A stretch of 64,000 bases of DNA from Bedellia somnulentella (Eukaryota; Arthropoda; Insecta; Lepidoptera; Bedelliidae), in the NCBI GenBank assembly GCA_963576735.1, contig OY755181.1, positions 19,081,915-19,145,914 of the forward strand. Reading direction: 5' to 3'. Position 1 is the stretch's first letter, and each line of letters starts with the position of its first letter. Below are positions 41,333-51,686 of this stretch, piece by piece. Position numbers and translations under genes: made by a program. A model generated the notes under the pieces. The model saw nothing but the letters and a program-made list of their open reading frames with translations. It was not told the origin of the DNA and did no database searches.

Positions 41333-42475
41333 ATGAGTACCAGATCGCAGCTAAATAATATAACGTCAAGACGTCCAAGAACAGTTTCAGAACATGCTCA
41401 AAATCACTCCATCAGTATACAAATTGAAGATTCCTACACTAGCCTTCCAGAATTAACAGACGACGAGAATATTGAAATAAGTGAACTCAGAGAACAACTG
41501 AAAGAGGCTTCTTTGCAATTAAGTTCTGCTCATGAACAAATTGATTCACTCATCATGGAAAATGATAATCTAAAAAAGAACATCGATGCTCTTAATAGGA
41601 AGATGGAAATGTTTAAATCGGTCACAAAAAAACTCAAGGAAGATTATCAATCACCAAGGACACCCAGAATAAAAAAAACTAATAACCCAAAAAAATCGTT
41701 AACATTCCCTACCCTGCCACTCAGTCCCTCTACACAAACGATTGGGCTCAAAATCAATAAAAGTACTACGGTTGAGAATAAAAATGACTCAATAATATTA
41801 CAGTCCTCTCATGCCGGAAAGGAGGGTGCCAATAATATTAAGGAAAATAAAATATATAGTACCAAAAAAAATAACCCCATCAAAGAGAAGAAAATATACT
41901 TTCTAAGTAATTATAGCAGAAAACAACCGACATTTAAAATCTTAGACAAAACATTCGGGGATGAATACAACATCTCTCATTATTCTACACCTGGAGGCAA
42001 AATACAGAACTTACTAGACAGCATACAGTGTGATCTAAAATATTTTGACAAAAATGACTTTGTTATCATGTTAATAGGAGAAACGGATTTCGAATCTACT
42101 AATGATTATATAAATATTGTCACTAATATTAGGAAAAAGTTTTTACAGTACCAAAACACAAATTTTATTTTATTTTTACCATTTTATAAATATAGCAATT
42201 ACAGTCAGTTGTATAATAGTCGAATAGAACTGTTTAACAATTTATTATATCTAGATAACACTTATTTTAAATATGCTTTCACATTTGACTCAAACTATGA
42301 GTTGCCTGCTTATATGTTTTCAGGAAGGACTGGTGAACTGTCATTCGGAGGGTTCCAATATGTACTAAATATCCTTAAACAACATATCAGTATGGATCTA
42401 ACTAATCAGCATCTGACTAAGATTCCATTAGATAAAGAAATTATTATGATCCCAGAACAGCTTTTTCGTGCATAA
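41333..42475 (+). CDS. CR1-like LINE ORF1: coiled coil and SGNH-like domain
   Basis: The 380-residue frame starts at an ATG. Residues about 48-105 form a heptad-rich coiled coil (ISELREQLKEASLQLSSAHE, then IDSLIMENDNLKKN). A Lys/Pro-rich linker follows. Residues about 185-370 (KIYFLSNYSRKQP, FVIMLIGETDF, LYNSRIELFNNLL) look like an SGNH/esterase-type fold, which is known in ORF1 of CR1-like elements; the GETD block may stand for the family GxND. The usual catalytic GDS serine motif is not evident, so enzymatic activity is doubtful. Confidence 0.65.
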   Translation: MSTRSQLNNITSRRPRTVSEHAQNHSISIQIEDSYTSLPELTDDENIEISELREQLKEASLQLSSAHEQIDSLIMENDNLKKNIDALNRKMEMFKSVTKKLKEDYQSPRTPRIKKTNNPKKSLTFPTLPLSPSTQTIGLKINKSTTVENKNDSIILQSSHAGKEGANNIKENKIYSTKKNNPIKEKKIYFLSNYSRKQPTFKILDKTFGDEYNISHYSTPGGKIQNLLDSIQCDLKYFDKNDFVIMLIGETDFESTNDYINIVTNIRKKFLQYQNTNFILFLPFYKYSNYSQLYNSRIELFNNLLYLDNTYFKYAFTFDSNYELPAYMFSGRTGELSFGGFQYVLNILKQHISMDLTNQHLTKIPLDKEIIMIPEQLFRA

Positions 42476-45413
42476 TAGCACTAAGAAATCTGTTATAGAT
42501 GCACAACATTATAGCAAAAATGAACAGGAAATCACAATTTTTCATCAGAATATAGCTGGCATATTGGGTAAGAAGGATCTTTTTGAAATAGCTCTCGAAT
42601 CTCTTAATAAGGAATGCACTAATGTTTCCGTCATCTGTCTAAGCGAAACTTTTATAAAACACGGTTCAATACAGAATCTTTGCATTCCAAATTTTACTGT
42701 TGCTTCACACTTTTGCCGCAAAAATACTAAACGAGGTGGTACATGCATACTTGTGACAAAGAAACTTAACTTCGAAACAATAAAATGGATAACCGATACT
42801 GCCTGCGAAATTGAATTCGAATGTTGCGGTATTGAAATTCCGCAATATAATTTGATAATAATTTGTATATATAGAACCCCGAACTCAAACTTAAAATCAT
42901 TTTTTGATAAACTTAACTTTATTCTTCTAAAGTTGACTAAATATAAAAATAAAAACCTAGTACTGTGTGGAGATTGGAATATAGATTTACTCAAGACAGA
43001 ACAAAAACACACAAAGGACTTAGTTTCTTCATTGGCGAATTTTAACTTAAAGAATTATATAACAAAGCCAACTAGAAAAAATGCCTGCTTAGATCTCATA
43101 GCAAGCAATATAGACAGAGCTAGAATTTCAAGTAAACTATTAGTTTTGGCTCTCTCAGATCATGAGACCGGGCAAGCATTAACTTGTAAATTAGATTTAA
43201 ATATGAAAACGTCAAGAAAACAACACAAGGTCTGGTACGAAAAGATACGTGATTTTCAAGATACTAACATTAACAAGTTCCATGAATGTATGTCCGCATT
43301 ATCATTTTCAGAGGTTTTATCTACAACAAACACAAACCAAGCTTTCAATCTGTTTCACGACACTTTCCTCTTATTTTTTAACTTGTGTTTTCCTATTATT
43401 AAAATTAAAAAAGTAAACAAGCCAATTAAAAACAAATGGCTTTCAAAAGGTCTGCGGAAATGCGTTATAAAAAAAAGGATGTTATACTTAAATTATATTC
43501 ATGCTAAACACAATAAACGCCAAAACCTAAAAACATATACAACATATTCCAAACTGCTAAAGAAATGCTTGTTTATATCCAAAAAAATAAATAACGCTAA
43601 ATATATAAATAATGCAAAAAATATATGCAAAGCTTCATGGCGAGTAATAAAAGATAATGTGGAAGACAAAGCCTTGAATATACAAATTGATAAAATTAAA
43701 TTAAATGACATATATATAACTGATCCTGAAGATATCGCAAACAATTTTAATGAATATTTTATAAACATTCCAAAATCAAACGGCAATAAATCAAAAACTT
43801 ACCTGACAAATATACCACAGAACAATAAATCTATTTTTTTAACACCTACTGATGCTCATGACATTAGAAAAATAATTAATTCTTTAAAAAATTCAAATTC
43901 AGTAGGATATGACGAAATTCCAACAAGAATTCTGAAAAGATGTGCTTTGCCATTGTCCTTTCCACTAAGCCACATTATTAATTGCTCTTTCAATGAAGGT
44001 AAATTTCCAGAAAATCTCAAATTATCAATTGTAAGACCTATACATAAAAAAGATGAAAAAGATGTTATGCATAATTATAGACCGATTACATTAATACCAA
44101 TACTCTCGAAAATTTTTGAAAAAGTAATGTATGATAAGTTATATAATTTTATAATAGAATGCGAAATATTAAATAATTGTCAATTTGGCTTTCGTAAAAA
44201 GTCATCAACAACTTTAGCTTGCTTCAGAATGGTCAAAGTAATTACTGAAGCGCTGAACGAGAGTATACCTATATTAGCCCTATTTCTCGACATGACTAAG
44301 GCTTTTGACCTAATATGTCGTATTACGCTTATAGAGAAGTTATATCGCTACGGTATAAGAGGAACAGCTTTAGAGTGGATAAAGAGTTACCTTACGAGTA
44401 GACATCAATACGTAGAAACGTCTAATATTGACAATGAGAGTAAAATAAAAAATACATTTAAATCGAAGTCTCTTGTTAGCGATTATGGCGTGCCACAAGG
44501 AAGCATTCTAGGGCCTTTGCTATTCTTATTATATATCAATGACCTCCCATCAATAACCGACATGGAATGTATTCTCTTTGCGGATGATACTACAATAATT
44601 GCTAAATGTTCCAACATCAATACATACGAGAAAAAAATTAACACAACTCTAACCGATCTTGTTAATTGGCTAAATAGCAATAACTTAAAGATAAATTTAC
44701 TTAAAACTAATTTCATTCAATTCCAAACTTATAAAAGTAAAAAAGTTAATATAAATATACAGCACAATAGTGATATAATCAATGAAGTAAATTCAATAAA
44801 ATTTCTTGGAATTATTATTGATAAACATTTAAATTGGAAGGAGCATATTGATTCTGTTTGTAAACGTATTGATAGATTCGTCTATGCCCTCTATCGTATC
44901 AGTAATACTATTTCTGAAGAAGCAGCAACTGTCGCTTATCATGGTTATGTCTCTTCCATACTTCGATATGGCTTAATTATTTGGGGCAACTCCGTAGATT
45001 TTTACCGAGCGTTTAGAGCTCAAAAGAAATGCATTAGAGCACTTTGTGGAGCTGGTTACTTAGATTCCTGTGTTCCACTTTTCAAGGAAAAGAAAATTCT
45101 TCCACTTCCATGTTTATATATACTCGAAATATGTATGTTCGTTCACAAAAACTTAAGTCTTTTTGAATTGACTCCACCTTCTATTCGACCAATAAGGAGC
45201 TGCGTCAAACAAAATTTTATTGCAGTACCATCCCACAGCAAATTAGCTTTGTATAGGAAAAACTCATATTTCATGGCAATTTCTGTGTACAATAAATTAA
45301 GCGTTGAAATGAGAGAGAAGACTTTGTCTAATTTTAAAAGAGATCTATTTAGCTACCTAATAAGCCACTGTTTTTATTCAGTTAACGATTTTGTAGATAA
45401 ATGTGATTTATGA
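42468..45413 (+). CDS. CR1-like LINE ORF2: endonuclease and reverse transcriptase
   Basis: About 981 residues with no break. The AP endonuclease includes ITIFHQNIAGILGK, ICLSETF, LCGDWNIDLL and ALSDHETG. RT has SVGYDEIPTRILK, YRPITLIPILSKIFEKV, LFLDMTKAFDLI, YGVPQGSILGPLLFLLYIND and the catalytic FADDTTI. The thumb region KFLGIIIDKHLNWKEHI follows. There is no ATG ahead of the endonuclease; the frame overlaps ORF1 by 8 bases around its stop (GTGCATAATAG), so coupled termination-reinitiation or frameshifting is likely. Confidence 0.88.
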   Translation: MHNSTKKSVIDAQHYSKNEQEITIFHQNIAGILGKKDLFEIALESLNKECTNVSVICLSETFIKHGSIQNLCIPNFTVASHFCRKNTKRGGTCILVTKKLNFETIKWITDTACEIEFECCGIEIPQYNLIIICIYRTPNSNLKSFFDKLNFILLKLTKYKNKNLVLCGDWNIDLLKTEQKHTKDLVSSLANFNLKNYITKPTRKNACLDLIASNIDRARISSKLLVLALSDHETGQALTCKLDLNMKTSRKQHKVWYEKIRDFQDTNINKFHECMSALSFSEVLSTTNTNQAFNLFHDTFLLFFNLCFPIIKIKKVNKPIKNKWLSKGLRKCVIKKRMLYLNYIHAKHNKRQNLKTYTTYSKLLKKCLFISKKINNAKYINNAKNICKASWRVIKDNVEDKALNIQIDKIKLNDIYITDPEDIANNFNEYFINIPKSNGNKSKTYLTNIPQNNKSIFLTPTDAHDIRKIINSLKNSNSVGYDEIPTRILKRCALPLSFPLSHIINCSFNEGKFPENLKLSIVRPIHKKDEKDVMHNYRPITLIPILSKIFEKVMYDKLYNFIIECEILNNCQFGFRKKSSTTLACFRMVKVITEALNESIPILALFLDMTKAFDLICRITLIEKLYRYGIRGTALEWIKSYLTSRHQYVETSNIDNESKIKNTFKSKSLVSDYGVPQGSILGPLLFLLYINDLPSITDMECILFADDTTIIAKCSNINTYEKKINTTLTDLVNWLNSNNLKINLLKTNFIQFQTYKSKKVNINIQHNSDIINEVNSIKFLGIIIDKHLNWKEHIDSVCKRIDRFVYALYRISNTISEEAATVAYHGYVSSILRYGLIIWGNSVDFYRAFRAQKKCIRALCGAGYLDSCVPLFKEKKILPLPCLYILEICMFVHKNLSLFELTPPSIRPIRSCVKQNFIAVPSHSKLALYRKNSYFMAISVYNKLSVEMREKTLSNFKRDLFSYLISHCFYSVNDFVDKCDL

Positions 45414-45835
45414 TGATCAATAACTTTATTTGAGCTGATTAGTGGAATAGCTTTTTGAGTATTGTTTAAACTTATTTTATTTTTATGCATGACTAATTAA
45501 CCAAATGATAATTGTACTAAATAATTGAAAAAAGTAGTCTTAGTTAAGTAATGTGTAATCTAATTGTAATAATTTTTTATTTGTACCATTAATTTGATTT
45601 TATAAATATTTAAATTTAGTGATACTATCATTTTAATCCATAGTCCAATTAGTATTTTTACAATTATATCATTAGAAAACAAACAAATTATGATTTGTAA
45701 TTCACAAATTTTGATAATAATGTAATTTATATAAACATAACTAAACTTCAGACGCCTTCAAAGGCAAAATATAGAAATGGACAGAAATTATCTTGTAAAC
45801 ATCTTTTATGTACCTATATTTCCTGAAGAAATAAA

Positions 45836-45879
45836 TCATTTCATTTCATTTCATTTCATTTCATTTCATTTCATTTCAT
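45836..45879 (+). repeat. (TTTCA)n tail of the CR1-like LINE
   Basis: Eight to nine TTTCA units close the element, preceded by CTGAAGAAATAAATCA. Confidence 0.85.
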
Positions 45880-46060
45880 TACAACTCAGCCATGTGGGTT
45901 TCCTCACGATGTTTTCCCTCTCCGTTAGCAAACATGATAAATTAACCACACATATGACTTTTAGAAAAGACAAATTGGTGTAGGCCCATCCCAGGATTGG
46001 AACTCACGCCCTTCTGTTTTTCGGGCGGGTGTTCTACCCACTGGACTATCATGTCGCTAA
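45880..46060 (-). repeat. Family B SINE, right part
   Basis: It continues the copy interrupted at 40754: TACAACTCAGCCATGTGGGT to CCACTGGACTATCATGTCG, including the head. The B box is degenerate (GGATTGGAACTC). Confidence 0.8.
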
Positions 46061-46267
46061 CTACCAACTACCCAACTAATTATGTCATGCTTATTGTTAT
46101 TTTCCATGGAAGTATTATTTAAACAGGAACGCGCGCTGTCGACCTAAAGTGTCCTGAAAAAGGATGGCTAACTAGCTAACTGTGTCTCGTTTTAAGTAGG
46201 GTGACCATCTGTTGGTGTTTTAATAAGAGTTCCTCTAAAGGATACAAAAACACTTATATTTACATAT

Positions 46268-46470
46268 TTTGAATGTTTTTGTTCATGAAAACCTCATGTG
46301 GGGACCTGATGCACTCGCAGCCTTTGACACGGTAGCTCAATTGGCAGAGCGACGGGGGCGTATACCCGAGGTCGCGGGTTCGATCCCCACCTGTATCGAA
46401 ATTTTTCTTTCCTTTATTTATCCTTTATTTATTAGTTATATTTACATACATACATTATAAAAAATATTAT
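46268..46470 (+). repeat. Family C SINE with 22-bp target duplication
   Basis: A forward tRNA-like head (GACACGGTAGCTCAATTGGC, B box GGTTCGATCCC) is preceded by an inverted tail (GAATGTTTTTGTTCATGAAA). Identical 22-base sequences starting AAAAACACTTATATTTAC flank it at 46246-46267 and 46471-46492. Confidence 0.8.
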
Positions 46471-46554
46471 AAAAACACTTATATTTACATATAAACATTG
46501 TTTTTGGTAAATCAACGTGTTTTTTATACATATTTATTCTTAATTAATAGATTA

Positions 46555-46770
46555 TAAAAAAATGGGTAGCCAGTGCTTGAGAATTAAAATTTCCTCAGGC
46601 ACTTTTTGAAGTTGAGTAGAGAAAAGATGGTAAGCAAAGGAAGGTGGTATTAAAAGGATGATAAAGTATCTAATAAAAAACTTCAAAAGCCCCAGAACCC
46701 TCAGTTACCTCTTCCAAAGCACGCAGGTAGCAGAAGATTTGTGTTATTTAAAGCCGTCACTAGTAGTGAT
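46555..46770 (-). repeat. Family A repeat, degenerate
   Basis: GGGTAGCCAGTGCTTGAGAA, AAGTTGAGTAGAGAAAAGAT and TCAAAAGCCCCAGAACCCTC match the inverted family. Confidence 0.5.
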
Positions 46771-47470
46771 GGCTTTAAATTATTAGTGACTCACTACACA
46801 GCATTTTATTTCACTTACATGTATTATTTTATTATTTATTTGAACTAGATAGGTCACAATAAGCTGACTTAATGCTAAGAGTATTTAGCATTGTTTCGAT
46901 ATACTAATTTTCTATATGGATATTTGGCAACTTTACTAAAATATTTGTCACGGTTCTTTATTCACAAAACCATATTTTTTTACCCAAAAAAAAATGAAAT
47001 AAATTTTAAATGATGATGTGAATGATGATGATGAACGTGATGTTCGTAAAAAAGAAAAAATATATTACCAAGTTCCTTAAACTATTTACCGTAAAGAGGT
47101 CGATCATTATTATTTGATTTTATTCCATTAAATTAAGGGTCAGTTAATAACCTGCTTTTTTATATACTACAAGTTAACCCGCGCAATATAATAAAATTTT
47201 CCAAGACTTACTTGGAAAATTTTTAGAGATCATAAAGTAAAACATTCTACCAAGTTACAAGTTTATATATACTGAAAAAAGAAAATTTCCATTGTAATTA
47301 TCATTCCCTATTTCAATTCCTTTAATACATTTTTCAGCAGTCTACCCTTGTATCAAATTGTAAGGAAATCGGTTTGTGGTTAAGACGTGAAACAGACAGA
47401 CCAAGAGCTACTTTCGCGTTTATAATATAAGTAAGGATTTGAACTACGAAGGTTACAATAGTTATCACTA
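46771..47470. other. Non-coding stretch
   Basis: No gene is seen. AGTTAATAACCTGCTTTTTTATA near 47130 recurs at 48171. The end (AAATCGGTTTGTGG, GAAACAGACAGACC, TTTATAATATAAGTAAGGAT) looks like a LINE or SINE 3' end. Confidence 0.4.
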
Positions 47471-47474
47471 TAAA

Positions 47475-47715
47475 TACATATACTCACGGCTATAAATCCC
47501 TAGAAGGGATAGCCAGAGCTAATGAATTAGAAATTCCTCAGCAACTTTTGGAAGTTGTGTGGGGAAAAGATGGTGAAATAAAGGTTGTTGGTGATGGGTC
47601 TCAACCGCATTGCCCAAAAATCCCTTAAAAGCCCCAATACCGTTAGTCGCCTCTTACGTACACCCACCGGAAGAAATGCACGCACTGGTAGTGCTATACT
47701 AAGCCGACACCACAC
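47475..47715 (-). repeat. Family A repeat
   Basis: Near-complete inverted copy: ATATACTCACGGCTATAAAT to CTATACTAAGCCGACACC, with a small insertion (GCACGCACTGG) before the end. Confidence 0.8.
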
Positions 47716-48024
47716 AGCTATATTCAAATTCAAATCGTTTAATGCATTCATGTGGTAAAGTTCGAGATGATACAGGTTATTTTATTTATTGTTCCATAAC
47801 ATGAACCCATATTTATCACTATATTTTCTTAATTAAATGATAAAAGCTCCAAAACACTCAAACAGATGATAAATTGTGGACACCACATTTATCTTGTTTC
47901 GATGGGGATACCCGTGACAAATATTAATATCCCTTTTTCCAAACATAACCAATTATTTATCTGCAAATCGATAGGCGACAATAATAATTAAAATAAAATA
48001 CAAAAAAGGAACAGTTAATAACCT

Positions 48025-48170
48025 ACGAGCCACTGGCTCAGTTGGCAGAGCGTCGGGGCGTATACCCGAGGTCGCGGGTTCGATTCCCGCGTGTGTCGAA
48101 ATTTTTCTTTCCTTTATTTATTCTTTATTTATTAGTAATAATCCCCACATGAACAAAAAGATTTAAATTA
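48025..48170 (+). repeat. Family C SINE, simple monomer
   Basis: The 146-bp copy starts right at the tRNA-like head (GAGCCACTGGCTCAGTTGGC; B box GGTTCGATTCC) and ends CATGAACAAAAAGATTTAAA. AGTTAATAACCT flanks it at 48013-48024 and 48171-48182. It shows the basic unit without the inverted arm. Confidence 0.85.
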
Positions 48171-48182
48171 AGTTAATAACCT

Positions 48183-49055
48183 GCTTTTTATAAAATATTC
48201 CCTATAAATAAGTTTGAATTTGTTTTTCTTTGAACTTAATCTCGACTGGCAACCGCGCGAGCGGGACACACTTCTCTCTCACACGGCTCTCGTTCTAGGA
48301 CGTTTCTCTGCTTGACAGTCTTTAAAAGATAATTAACTTTATTGGATGGTAATAAATTGCATTTTTGTTTACCATATTTTTGTGATTACACTCTCCTGTT
48401 TAGTTAGTAGCTTCATGTTATTTTCCAAAAAATATCTTTCTTTTATTTTTTTTTCTTTTTAGCTTTGGGTATATTTACAAGCAGCCTTTTTGGCTCAATT
48501 TAAATATAATTTATTTAATAACCTGACAATTCATACTTGGTAAACATTGGAAACATATTTTAAATCATTTACAATTAAATTTTGAAGAAATAATTGAGAT
48601 CTAGTTACAAAATCGGGGATGATTCTAGATTAAGAGCATAAGGTACATAATAAATAAAGTGGTAGGTATTTGCAATATCAATATTAGAATAAAAATGGCA
48701 ATACTGGATTTAAAATCATTCAACTCAATGACCGAATGAGCAAGAAACTGGGCTAAAACGTCAAATTTGGATCACCATACCAGAGACATACACCTAAGAT
48801 ACATCTTAAAAAGATTGTGAATACCCATTAAAAAGTTCTATTAAGTTTGCATTGTGACGTTTAGTGACAAGTGACAGAATTTTGACGGTTTTATGTCAAA
48901 TTATGACAGTTGGAAAAAGTTTTTTTTCTTAAAGCGAGTTCGTGTTTGGCCAAGAATTTGCGTAATGAGTTTGTAAGAAAAAGTTTGACTTTACTTTGAA
49001 CAGACCGCAAAAATCTTATCTTATAATCACGACTTATTATAAACAATCATAATCA
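48183..49055. other. AT-rich non-coding stretch
   Basis: No gene or clear repeat family is recognised. Confidence 0.5.
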
Positions 49056-49412
49056 TAAATCATAAACGTTCACGCCGAATATCCCCGAAGGGGTTGGCAG
49101 AGGTACTAATACTTCAGAACATCACGTGACTTTGTCACCTGGTGTTCAGAGTACCCACGTTTTGCATGGACAGTGTACTCACGTGATAGGGGGCAGGCCT
49201 ATCGCCGTTTTGTACGAATACACTGTCACATGACTAAGTACAACTCAGCCATGTGGGTTTCCTCACGATGTTTTCCCTCACCGTTAACAACCATGATAAA
49301 TTAACCACACATATGTCTTTAGAAAAGACAAATTGGTGTAGGCCCGACCCAGGATTTGAACACTAGTCGTTTGCACGATAACCGAGTGTTCTACCCACTG
49401 GGCTATCACGGT
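49056..49412 (-). repeat. Family B SINE, full length
   Basis: ATAAACGTTCACGCCGAATA at the tail side to GGGCTATCACGG at the head; both polymerase III boxes are nearly intact. Confidence 0.85.
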
Positions 49413-50011
49413 TGCTATTATAAACAAACATAAGGCAAACTTAAAAAAGTCTAATATTTCAGAAAAAAAAGGTCTTGAAACAAAACACATAAAACTCTTA
49501 AACGTGCCACATTTTATCTATAAAATATTTTTTTCATCATTAATTAAAGATAAATAATTCAATAAAAATAATAATTTCAAGTTTTTCTCTATCAAAATAA
49601 AAAAATAATTAAAAGCAAATGATACAAACCTACTTGCGTAAACTCACGAGATTAGTTCCTATCGGAGTAGGCAGAAACTATTAATTTTGTTGGATTTGTA
49701 CGACCCTGGCTAACTTATCTAGCTTCTTCTAGTTTAATGAATCTTTTATACATGCTTTTTTATTCTTTACACTTCGGCCTCTGACAGGTTGTGTGAAAAA
49801 TTTAAATGTATTTATTTTGTCTATTTGACCAAGTTGTCACTGGCGCAATTATAACAATTCACTACTAACTTATCTGTAGAATATAAAACAGAGCAAAAGA
49901 GAGGTGTCATTTTCAAAACGCAGGGTACCTATAGAGACTTTGAGGAAAAGAAAAAACATTGTTTTTACTAACATTGAAAACAGCCTTTAAATTCGCGCTT
50001 GTACATCAATA
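49413..50011. other. Non-coding stretch with RTE-like relic
   Basis: At about 49640-49775 the minus strand gives YKRFIKLEEARYVSQGRT followed by IVSAYSDRN, with stops upstream; this matches the C-terminal region seen at 58396-58671. The rest shows nothing. Confidence 0.4.
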
Positions 50012-50204
50012 AAACATTTGGGAGGAGATTGTCAACGTTGTGTCAAAGGAGACGGTTGGATTTTTTTCTAGGCGAGAGAAAAATAATTATTTTTATCATT
50101 CGTAGTATCCCAAACACCATTATTATTGATAAATATTACCTTAGTTTATTTTATTTAAGTAGTAGTATCATTACAATCATTTAATAATAATCACTAGTAA
50201 TAAG

Positions 50205-51686
50205 ATGGATGCGTCCTCTGGAGGTTCTACGGAACCTCCAGGAGACTCATTTGTATCAGCTTCCAATACCAATAAAAACTCCGATTCGGAATCTTGTCCA
50301 TCAGACGTTGACCACCAGGTGGTTATATCATATGATGGTTTTGAGATAAAGGGAAAAAAACGGAAGCGTCCTAATCGAAATAAATCCACCAAAATCCAGT
50401 ATTTAACTGCTGATACCGAGTTACCACTAGGCCAAAAATCTATATCAGTCTCTCCATCTCCTCCAACCCAGCACTCAAACTCCCTTCTACCATCCACAGA
50501 GTCTACCATTCGTACAGCTGGATTTTCATCACACACTCCTAGTGGCAGGCAAAATTATAACATAAATGACAAAGGGCCATATACGATTCATGTCCAACGT
50601 GTTGTAGAATCACCCTCTTCGAGTGACACACTCCACCCAATAAAGTTTGGCAAATTTATTTCAAAATTCGGTCTCAACATAGTAAATGGTAGTCTACAGA
50701 GTATTGGACGGAATAGAATCACTCTTGCTTTTAAAGAAGCCGATGACGCAAATAAATTTATTACTAATAATGACATGATTAAAGCTGGTTACAAAGCCTT
50801 TATCCCTACCTTTAGTACAACTCGCCTCGGACTAGTTAAAGGTATTCCTGCAGATTGGACAGACGACGAGGTCTTAGAAAATATTTCCACACCAATTGGT
50901 TGTGGTGAGGTTATTAAGGTTCGGCGTCTAAATTTTAAAGTAATTATTGATGGAATTAGAACCTGGAGGCCTTCTCAGACATGTGTTTTGACCTTCGATG
51001 GACAATCCCTGCCTGACAGAGTCTTCATGTGCCTAAATTCATTACGCGTTGAAAAATATTATTATCCTACAATTCAGTGTTTCAATTGTTGTCGTTTTGG
51101 CCATACAAAATTCCAGTGCAGATCAAAACCTCGTTGTTATAAATGTGGGGATAACCATACCGGGGAATCTTGTTCCGTTGAGGAAAGCGAATCGTCATGT
51201 CTTTTATGCTCGGGATTCCACTTTGCAACCAGCAAATCTTGTCCTGAGTATGGTAGACAAAAAAATATAAAGATCTCTATGACTGAGAAGAGCATTTCTT
51301 ATGTGGAGGCTTGCAAATTACATTCTCCCATTCAAACTATATCTTACAGCGATGCACTAAGATCAAAGAAAGAAAATCAAAATATATCATACAAAAAAAC
51401 CATCTTTATGAAACCCAAAACACATAAACCAATTCATCCCGGATATGATAAAATTGCACATGCTCAGTTAATTTCATCACCTGCCTCCAGCATAGAAAAT
51501 GGAGCAGGCTTAAACAAGCACAATCTAACAGTCCCTGAATTGATTGAGATTCTTATTAGATTGCTATCAAAACAAGACTCACCGTCCAACGCTGCCCTTA
51601 TCGGAGATAATATCTCATCAAAAATCAATAATGGACCAGCTGTGTCAGACAGCAATACAGTGGAACACTCAAAGCATTCAAAATAA
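50205..51686 (+). CDS. I-clade LINE ORF1: Gag-like zinc-knuckle protein
   Basis: The 493-residue frame starts at the first good ATG of the element. The N-terminal third is Ser/Thr-rich and disordered with a basic patch (KGKKRKRPNRNKSTK). A central RNA-binding-like domain spans about 125-285. Three zinc knuckles follow near residues 292-345: CFNCCRFGHTKFQC, CYKCGDNHTGESC and CLLCSGFHFATSKSC. This is the Gag-like ORF1 of I, R1 and Jockey elements, which coats element RNA. The last 56 bases overlap ORF2. Confidence 0.88.
   Translation: MDASSGGSTEPPGDSFVSASNTNKNSDSESCPSDVDHQVVISYDGFEIKGKKRKRPNRNKSTKIQYLTADTELPLGQKSISVSPSPPTQHSNSLLPSTESTIRTAGFSSHTPSGRQNYNINDKGPYTIHVQRVVESPSSSDTLHPIKFGKFISKFGLNIVNGSLQSIGRNRITLAFKEADDANKFITNNDMIKAGYKAFIPTFSTTRLGLVKGIPADWTDDEVLENISTPIGCGEVIKVRRLNFKVIIDGIRTWRPSQTCVLTFDGQSLPDRVFMCLNSLRVEKYYYPTIQCFNCCRFGHTKFQCRSKPRCYKCGDNHTGESCSVEESESSCLLCSGFHFATSKSCPEYGRQKNIKISMTEKSISYVEACKLHSPIQTISYSDALRSKKENQNISYKKTIFMKPKTHKPIHPGYDKIAHAQLISSPASSIENGAGLNKHNLTVPELIEILIRLLSKQDSPSNAALIGDNISSKINNGPAVSDSNTVEHSKHSK

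Larger units (their letters stand above)
40755..45879 (+). mobile_element. CR1-like LINE, full length, inserted in a SINE
   Basis: Two intact ORFs (41333-42475 and 42468-45413) lie between a 578-base leader and a 3' UTR ending in (TTTCA)n. The flanks are two halves of one family B SINE that join cleanly at TACA, which is present on both sides (40751-40754 and 45880-45883), so the element boundaries are exact. The pentanucleotide tail and ORF1 type fit the CR1/L2 group. Nothing shows it to be defective. Confidence 0.82.

Noticed and set aside
46300..46400. Functional tRNA gene in the cloverleaf-like head of family C
   Set aside because: The same head recurs in many copies with a fixed tail and target duplications, so it is a SINE, although the fold is close to a cloverleaf.
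47128..48182. Direct repeat AGTTAATAACCTGCTTTTT as element ends
   Set aside because: The second copy coincides with the target duplication of a SINE; with no other shared sequence it is not evidence of an LTR-like pair.
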